From contig NZ_LMER01000018.1 in NCBI RefSeq assembly GCF_001426435.1, positions 189 to 64,188 on the forward strand: a stretch of 64,000 nt of DNA. The letters run 5' to 3'. A model generated the notes under the pieces. That model searched no databases, was not told the origin of the DNA, and was given only the letters and a program-made list of their open reading frames with translations. Every line of letters starts with the position of its first letter. Positions within the stretch are counted from its first letter, which is position 1. The DNA is from Angustibacter sp. Root456 (GTDB lineage: Bacteria > Actinomycetota > Actinomycetes > Actinomycetales > Angustibacteraceae). Below, one piece after another: positions 57,786-64,000 of the stretch. The translations under genes were made by a program, and so were the position numbers.

Positions 57786-57817
57786 CTCCACTCTACTCCA
57801 CTTCACTCCACGGTCAA
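57786..57817 (-). promoter_or_regulatory. mraZ promoter with three MraZ boxes
   Basis: Minus strand: TTGACC (57812-57817), 16 bases, TAGAGT (57790-57795). Three direct repeats of GTGGAG at exactly 10-bp spacing (57806-57811, 57796-57801, 57786-57791) cover the spacer and -10. This is the known MraZ operator design (G-rich boxes one helical turn apart), so bound MraZ would block RNA polymerase directly. Leader to the GTG is about 95 bases. Confidence 0.85.
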
Positions 57818-58294
57818 GATGAATCGACGCTGCGTGACGGCGCGTCGCACCCCAAAATCGCAGGTCAGAGCGGGCGAATAGGGCAGATCGACTGGTGGAG
57901 GGCGCGTCCGGCGCGTGACTCCTCCTCGAGCCCGGAAGCCGGTGACGTCCCGGGCGCCCGAGCACGCGAGCACCGCTCGCGCTCGCGGCAGAGGGGCACG
58001 GTGGAGCGAAGTGGGGGGCCGCGAGTGCGGACGCCAGACGGGCGCGCAGCTGCGAGCTCGCCACGCGGGAACGCCGGCGAGCGCGTCGACGTTGGCCTGC
58101 TCAGACGCCCAGGCGGGGGTCGGACACGAAACGGCTACGGAGCGGACACGGGACGGTGGAGGAAGCCTCCCCAGGCGACGCGCGCAGTGACAGACTGCTG
58201 ACGTCGGGGTGGCGACGATCACCGCGACCGGGTCACCGTTCGCCGCGGGGCCGATCACCTTCACACCGTGCGGTTCCCCGACCCAGGAGGCCCA
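57818..58294. other. Divergent intergenic region mraZ / moxR
   Basis: About 475 bases between the mraZ promoter and the MoxR start. No convincing gene, hairpin or repeat is seen; the frames across it have no protein-like composition. The only useful signal is AGGAGG at 58285-58290 before the MoxR start. A promoter for the rightward operon must lie here, but I could not identify it. Confidence 0.5.
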
Positions 58295-59296
<1,002 letters not shown>

Positions 59297-59306
59297 GGTC
59301 GCACCG

Positions 59307-60647
59307 GTGACTCTGCGCGGCGTTCGGCGCCGGCTCGGGCAGCGGTTGCTGAGCCCGTTCTCACGCCTGACCACCCGAGGCCGAGCGGTGCTGGCGGCCG
59401 GAGCCACGGCCATCGTGTGCGCGATCGTGCTGGGCCAGCGCGACCTCCTGCGAGTTGGTGCGCTGCTCGCGCTGGTGCCCGTGCTCTCGGCGCTGGTGCT
59501 GAGCCGGGCGCGGTACCGCCTGGCCTGCTCGCGCACGGTGACGCCGGTGCGCGTCGAGGTCGGCAAGCCGGCCCAGGTGGTGCTCGAGATCGCCAACGTG
59601 TCGTCGACCCGCTGCGGCATGGTGCTGGCCGAGGAGCACGTGCCCTACACGCTCGGGTCTCGGCCGCGGTTCGTGCTGCCCGGGCTCGAGGCGGGTGAGC
59701 GGCGCGCGATCAGCTACCCCGTGCGCTCGGACGTGCGCGGCCGCTTCGCCGTCGGGCCGCTCAGCCTGACCCTCACCGACCCGTTCGGCATGGGCGAGCA
59801 CCGCCGCTCGTTCTCGGCGCGGGACGACCTCATCGTCATCCCGCCCGTGGTGGCGCTGCCTCCCGTGGCGCTGGGCGGCGACTGGTCGGGGTCCGGCGAC
59901 ACCAGACCGCGCGCCGTCGCCGCCTCGGGCGAGGACGACGTCACGACCCGCGAGTACCGCCAGGGCGACGACCTGCGACGGGTGCACTGGCGCTCGACCG
60001 CGCGGCGCGGCGAGCTCATGGTGCGGCGCGAGGAGCAGCCGTGGCAGAGCCGGGCGACGCTCGTGCTCGACCGGCGCCGGGCGGCCCACCGCGGGGACGG
60101 GCAGGCCTCGAGCTTCGAGTGGGCGGTGTCCGCGATCGCCTCGCTCGCCGTCCACCTCGCCGGCCGGGGTTACGCCATCCGGCTCTGCGACGGCTCGCCC
60201 GGTGAGGAGGCGCACGTGGCCTGGGCGCACGCGGAGGGCCACTCGTTCACCGGCCTGGCCGAGGCGTCGTCGTCGCTGGTGCTCGACGCGCTCGCCTCCG
60301 CGGCGCTGGGCGGAGCGGTCGAGCTGCAGCGCGCGGTGCACGCGGCGAACCGCTCGGCCACCGGCGGCCTGGTGATCGCGGTGGTCGGCGAGCTCACCCC
60401 CGACGACACCGCGATGCTCGCTGGGCTGCACCAGCTCGGGACCACCTGCATCGCGCTGCTGGCCGACACGACGTCGGCCATCAGCGACGTCGTGTTGCGC
60501 GAGCGCGTGCGGGAGGGTGTCCAGGCGCAGGCCGAGCAGCTGCGCGCGGCCGGCTGGGACGTCATCGAGGTGCGCGAGGGCGAGGGGGTGGCCGCCACCT
60601 GGCGACGCGTCGGTTCGGGCCGCCTGCTCGCAGGAGGTGCCCGGTGA
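59307..60647 (+). CDS. DUF58 membrane protein
   Basis: The 446-aa protein has two N-terminal membrane helices (about residues 23-42 and 46-65), an Ig-like external stretch and the DUF58 core VREYRQGDDLRRVHWRSTAR-type block (TREYRQGDDLRRVHW, near residue 213) followed by a vWA-like domain. Family partner of MoxR ATPases. GTG at 59307, ten bases after the moxR stop; its stop overlaps the next start (GTGA). Confidence 0.9.
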   Translation: MTLRGVRRRLGQRLLSPFSRLTTRGRAVLAAGATAIVCAIVLGQRDLLRVGALLALVPVLSALVLSRARYRLACSRTVTPVRVEVGKPAQVVLEIANVSSTRCGMVLAEEHVPYTLGSRPRFVLPGLEAGERRAISYPVRSDVRGRFAVGPLSLTLTDPFGMGEHRRSFSARDDLIVIPPVVALPPVALGGDWSGSGDTRPRAVAASGEDDVTTREYRQGDDLRRVHWRSTARRGELMVRREEQPWQSRATLVLDRRRAAHRGDGQASSFEWAVSAIASLAVHLAGRGYAIRLCDGSPGEEAHVAWAHAEGHSFTGLAEASSSLVLDALASAALGGAVELQRAVHAANRSATGGLVIAVVGELTPDDTAMLAGLHQLGTTCIALLADTTSAISDVVLRERVREGVQAQAEQLRAAGWDVIEVREGEGVAATWRRVGSGRLLAGGAR

Positions 60648-63112
60648 CCCGCGACCGGCTGGCCGCGCCGCTGGCGGCCCTCGCCACTGCACTGACGATG
60701 TGGTCGCTCGCTCCCACGGTCGACGGCCAGGACTGGCAGACGCCGGCCGTGCTGATGGTCGTGCTCGTGCTGCTCACCGGCCTGGGGGCTCGCGCGCTGC
60801 GGCTGCCGCGCGTCCTGGTGGCCCTCGCCCAGCTGCTGGTCGGTCTCGTGGCGCTCACCGCGACCTTCGCGGGCGACGCCGCGGTGTGGGCGGTGCTTCC
60901 GGGGCCCGCCGCGCTCAATCGGCTGGGCCAGGTGGTCGTCGACGGCTTCGACACGGTCAACCGCTACTCGGCGCCGGTGCCGACGTCGGAGGGGATCTCG
61001 CTGATCCTCGCGATCGGTGTGCTGCTGGTCGCCGTCGCCGTCGACGCCGCGGTGGTCGGGTGGCGCTCCCCCGCCGCCGCAGGCCTGCCGCTGCTCGCGC
61101 TCTACGCCGTACCGGCGGCGGTCGTGCCGGACGGTCTGCAGTGGCGGTACTTCGTCGCCGCCGCGACGGGCTGGCTGCTGCTGCTCGCGCACGACGCCAG
61201 CGGGCGGGTGCTGCGCTGGGGCCGCCTGCTGCCCCGCTGGGGGAGCTCGGCGAGCGCCAGCCGTCAGACGCTGACCACCGACACCGCAGCGATGGCCTCC
61301 ACCGGGCGCCGGCTCGGTGCGGCGGCCATCGTGCTGGCCGTCGTCCTGCCCGCGCTCGTGCCGGGCCTGCCGGAGGGGCTGCTGACCCGTGGTGGCGCGG
61401 GGGCGGGCGGCAGCGGGCTCGGTGGCCTGACGGTGATCAACCCCGTGCTCACGCTGCGCGACAACCTCACGCCGCGCCGGGACATCGAGATCCTGCGCTA
61501 CAACACCAGCCAGGCCGACGTGCAGCCGCTGCGCATCGTCACGGCCGACGCGTTCGACGGCGACACCTGGAAGCCGGGCACGCGCGACGTCTCGCGGCGC
61601 AACCGGGCCAGCCGGGGCCTACCTGCGCCTCCCGGTCTGTCGCCCGACGTGTCGCAGAGCCAGTACTCGATGCGGATCGAGGTCAGCGACGCGCTCAACC
61701 AGGACTTCCTGCCGCTGCCGTACCCGACGCGCCAGGTCGACATCAAGGGCGCGTGGCTGTACGACGCCGCCACGCTCAACGTCATCGGGGACGGCGAGAG
61801 CGTGCGCGGGCGCTCCTACGACGTCACCTACCTCGCCGTGCGGCCGACGGCCGACCAGCTGCGCAACGCCCCGGCGGTTCCCGACAGCAGCATGCAGCGC
61901 TACACGACCTTGCCGCGCGACCTGCCGGACGTCGTGGCCCGCACCGCACGGTCGGTGACGCGCGGCGCCACCAACCAGTACGACCAGGCGATGGCCCTGC
62001 AGCAGTGGTTCCGGACGGACGGCAAGTTCACGTACTCCACCGACGCACCGGCCGACTCCGGTGGCGACGCGGTGGCCGACTTCCTGGCCGACCGCAAGGG
62101 CTTCTGCGTGCAGTTCTCCTCGGCCATGGCGGTGATGGCCCGCAGTCTCGGCATCCCCGCGCGCATCGCGGTCGGGTTCCTGCCCGGAACGCCGGTGCAG
62201 GACGACTGGTGGTCGGTGAAGCTCACCGACGCCCACGCCTGGCCGGAGCTGTACTTCCAGAACGTCGGCTGGGTGCGCTTCGAGCCGACGCCGGCCGCGC
62301 GCACCGGCGCGCCGCCGCAGTGGGCGCAGCTGAACGCCACCGGCAGCGGACCGCAGGTCGGCAACACGACCGCCACGGCGGGTGGCTCCGGCGCCAGCGC
62401 CACGAGCGGACCGGACTCGCGGATCCGTTCGCTCCAGGATGCCGAGCGGCGCGCGAACACCGGTGAGGTGGCCGCACCCGGCGCGCCGCTGGCGCCGGCG
62501 GACCGGACGTGGTCGCGGTGGTGGCGGGTCGGGGCCGTGGTGCTGCTGCTGCTCGCGGCGATCGCCCTCACCCCCGTGACCGCCCTGTTCGGCCGTCGAC
62601 GCCGCCGCCGAGCCGCCCTCACCGACGCGGCGCGGGCTGAGGCGGCGTGGGCCGACCTGCACGAGCAGGTCGCAGACCTCGGGATCACGCTGGCCGACTC
62701 GCTGACGCCGCGTCAGGTCGACCGGCACCTGGCTGAGCAGGTCGACCTCGGCGACCAGTCCCGCGCGGCGCTGGCCCGCGTCACCGGCGCCGTCGAGCGG
62801 GCTCGCTACGCCCGACCGGCCGGCCAGCAGAGCCAGGGGCAGACCGCGCTGGCGGTCCCGCCGCAGGCGTCTGGCGACGGGGCCGGTGGGACGGCGAACG
62901 ATGTCGGCCACGACGTGCGGGCCGTGGTGCGGGCCGTCGCGGGCAGCCGCAGTCGGGGTCAGCGGCTGCGCGCGGCGCTCTACCCGCGCTCGGGCGCAGA
63001 GCGCACCGCGGGGGTGGCACGCTGGTTCGGCCGGCGCTTCGCGGCGGCGGACAGCGCGCTCGCGCGGTGGTCGCACCGGCTGCGACTGCCCCGCGTGCAC
63101 CGTCACCGCTGA
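60644..63112 (+). CDS. TgpA-type transglutaminase-like membrane protein
   Basis: The 822-aa protein has about six N-terminal helices (residues 1-240), an external transglutaminase-like domain with Cys488 (KGFCVQFSSAMAVMARSLG in blocks), His531 (DAHAWPELYF) and Glu547 in the FEPTP position where aspartate is more common, then one helix (about 628-648) and a C-terminal DUF4129-like region. It probably acts on envelope proteins or peptidoglycan. GTG start coupled to DUF58. Confidence 0.92.
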   Translation: MTRDRLAAPLAALATALTMWSLAPTVDGQDWQTPAVLMVVLVLLTGLGARALRLPRVLVALAQLLVGLVALTATFAGDAAVWAVLPGPAALNRLGQVVVDGFDTVNRYSAPVPTSEGISLILAIGVLLVAVAVDAAVVGWRSPAAAGLPLLALYAVPAAVVPDGLQWRYFVAAATGWLLLLAHDASGRVLRWGRLLPRWGSSASASRQTLTTDTAAMASTGRRLGAAAIVLAVVLPALVPGLPEGLLTRGGAGAGGSGLGGLTVINPVLTLRDNLTPRRDIEILRYNTSQADVQPLRIVTADAFDGDTWKPGTRDVSRRNRASRGLPAPPGLSPDVSQSQYSMRIEVSDALNQDFLPLPYPTRQVDIKGAWLYDAATLNVIGDGESVRGRSYDVTYLAVRPTADQLRNAPAVPDSSMQRYTTLPRDLPDVVARTARSVTRGATNQYDQAMALQQWFRTDGKFTYSTDAPADSGGDAVADFLADRKGFCVQFSSAMAVMARSLGIPARIAVGFLPGTPVQDDWWSVKLTDAHAWPELYFQNVGWVRFEPTPAARTGAPPQWAQLNATGSGPQVGNTTATAGGSGASATSGPDSRIRSLQDAERRANTGEVAAPGAPLAPADRTWSRWWRVGAVVLLLLAAIALTPVTALFGRRRRRRAALTDAARAEAAWADLHEQVADLGITLADSLTPRQVDRHLAEQVDLGDQSRAALARVTGAVERARYARPAGQQSQGQTALAVPPQASGDGAGGTANDVGHDVRAVVRAVAGSRSRGQRLRAALYPRSGAERTAGVARWFGRRFAAADSALARWSHRLRLPRVHRHR

Positions 63113-63135
63113 GCGGCACCTTCATCGGCCGCCCC

Positions 63136-63165
63136 TGCGTGCACTTCAGGTCCGAAGGGCACGCA
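63136..63165. terminator. Imperfect palindrome after the transglutaminase gene
   Basis: Arms of TGCGTGCACTTC pair with GAAGGGCACGCA (one mismatch) around an 6-base centre. Together with the next palindrome it separates two convergent units. Confidence 0.65.
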
Positions 63166-63178
63166 CGACGCGACGCGA

Positions 63179-63206
63179 CCGTGCACTTCGGATCCGAAGT
63201 GCACGG
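63179..63206. terminator. Perfect 28-bp palindrome between convergent genes
   Basis: Perfectly self-complementary, centred on GGATCC with arms CCGTGCACTTC. It shares its core with the palindrome at 63136-63165, so the two look like copies of one element. Terminates DUF3040 from the other side. Confidence 0.8.
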
Positions 63207-63220
63207 GTGGCGCGGGGGGC

Positions 63221-63631
63221 TCAGCCCCAGGAGCCGCCGTCGCGGCGGCGGTCCCACCGCTGCTCGAGGCGCTGCATGAAGGTGCCGGAGCGCTGCGCGC
63301 GGCTGCGCTTGGGCCGCGGACGGGTCGCGCCGTCGGGCCCGACGGCACCGAGGGGGCCGGTGGCCGTCTTGCGGGGCGGGGTGGCTGCGAGCGCTCCGGC
63401 GGCGAGCATGAGCACGAATCCGGCGACTGCGAGCGGGACCACGCTGCGGGCCACGCCGAGGACGACGAGCACCAGCCCGACGACGACACCGACGCTGCCG
63501 AGCAGGATGCGCCGACGGTGACGGGCCCGCGGGGTGCGACCGCGCATCGCGGTGGCGAACTTGGGGTCCTCGGCCTGGATGGCGTGCTCCATCTGCTCGA
63601 GCACCCGCTGCTCGTGCTCGGAAAGCGGCAC
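63221..63631 (-). CDS. DUF3040 membrane protein
   Basis: The 136-aa protein starts with the family signature VPLSEHEQRVLEQMEHAI (residues 1-18) followed by DDPKFA-like EDPKFATAM, two membrane helices (about 47-66 and 70-90) and a basic tail. GTG start is set by GGGAGG five bases upstream and by the family N-terminus. Function unknown; in actinomycetes it often lies near mraZ and dinB as here. A TATCCT at 63707-63712 may be its -10. Confidence 0.88.
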   Translation of the reverse strand: MPLSEHEQRVLEQMEHAIQAEDPKFATAMRGRTPRARHRRRILLGSVGVVVGLVLVVLGVARSVVPLAVAGFVLMLAAGALAATPPRKTATGPLGAVGPDGATRPRPKRSRAQRSGTFMQRLEQRWDRRRDGGSWG

Positions 63632-63822
63632 GGTGACCTCCCGCTGGCACTCGGCTCGATGGAGGACGACGGCGTTTCGCTGTCGTCGTACATCCCTGGT
63701 GCTCTCAGGATAGGTCGCACCTCGCACGCGCGAAAGCGGGACCGCAAACTCGGTCTCCGGCTGGCGCGAAGTGGTGGCACCGACGGTCGGTCGGTGCGGG
63801 GTGGGGTGCGGGGTCTGGACGG

Positions 63823-64000
63823 TCAGCCGGGGTGGCGGGAGGGGTCGACCAACGCGGCGGGGCGCACGCTGCCGACCCCGAAGCGCGCGCTGGCGCGGTC
63901 GACCGCGCGCTCGGCGTCGCGCCAGCCGAACGGCTTGTCGTCGAGCGCGAGCTGGCGCTGCTGGTGCTCGACGGCCATCAGGCCCTCGACGCGCACGCCG
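63823..64000 (-). CDS. dinB: DNA polymerase IV, C-terminal end (partial)
   Basis: The last 58 codons of a gene entering from the right. The segment GVRVEGLMAVEHQQRQLALD matches the end of the little-finger domain of Y-family polymerases, and the ASARFGVGSVRPAALVD tail is typical of actinobacterial DinB. TGA at 63823-63825. The catalytic palm lies outside the window, so the name rests on the tail and on the common dinB-DUF3040-mraZ order. Confidence 0.7.
   Translation of the reverse strand, partial: GVRVEGLMAVEHQQRQLALDDKPFGWRDAERAVDRASARFGVGSVRPAALVDPSRHPG

Noticed and set aside
57803-58264. 153-codon minus-strand frame between mraZ and moxR
   Set aside because: Composition is arginine/proline/alanine-rich without pattern, it overlaps the MraZ operator region and has no ribosome-binding site.

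Overview
The window is a very GC-rich chromosome segment from an actinomycete (Actinomycetota). The evidence is the gene set: PriA (dual HisA/TrpF) instead of HisA, Wag31/DivIVA with SepF and YggT beside ftsZ, DUF3040, DUF3099, DUF1844 and DUF3352 proteins, frequent GTG starts and several apparently leaderless promoters. MurE carries the DNPR motif of meso-diaminopimelate-adding enzymes. The order is not known from sequence alone; a Kineosporiales or Micrococcales relative is a guess. Everything looks chromosomal and conserved. I see no prophage, insertion sequence, CRISPR array, tRNA or plasmid gene.

Layout, left to right. 1-315: a strong leftward promoter with a leader of at least 240 nt leaving the window, probably for an rRNA operon, behind tyrS. 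316-2654: tyrS, an alkyladenine DNA glycosylase and a divergent DUF3099 gene. 2651-11409 (minus): complete arginine operon argC-J-B-D-F-R-G-H. 11451-19154 (minus): translation operon infC-rpmI-rplT-trmH-like, a soluble PAS histidine kinase, pheS-pheT, closed by a long hairpin. 19155-19523 (plus): DUF1844. 19638-23600 (minus): macrodomain hydrolase, MFS transporter, SseB-like protein, short ProRS. 23685-28801 (minus): hisD-C-B-orf-hisH-priA. 28887-29675 (plus): FetB-like permease. 29687-31677 (minus): DUF3352 protein and a membrane partner. 31880-38051 (minus): dnaE, then the operon of a Lys/Ala-tailed DksA/TraR protein, lspA and rluD. 38242-57689 (minus): division and wall cluster mraZ-rsmH-ftsL-ftsI-murE-murF-mraY-murD-ftsW-murG-murC-ftsQ | ftsZ | pgeF-yggS-sepF-yggT-wag31. 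58295-63112 (plus): MoxR ATPase, DUF58 protein and transglutaminase. 63221-64000 (minus): DUF3040 and the 3' end of dinB.

How it works together. Within operons most neighbouring genes overlap by four bases (ATGA, GTGA or TTGA), 25 junctions in all counting one short upstream ORF, so translational coupling dominates. Between units there are long, nearly perfect inverted repeats that look like terminators. Regulation readable from the sequence includes a textbook MraZ operator (three GTGGAG boxes at 10-bp spacing over the mraZ promoter), an attenuator-like hairpin and a non-standard ATC start at infC, and several TANNNT promoters 6-7 nt from a start codon. No gene cluster here looks like a wholly new system. 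The least-explained items are the uORF-coupled histidine kinase in the translation operon, the histone-H1-like tail on a DksA-type protein, the orphan in the his operon, and the repeats around ftsZ, mraZ and dnaE.
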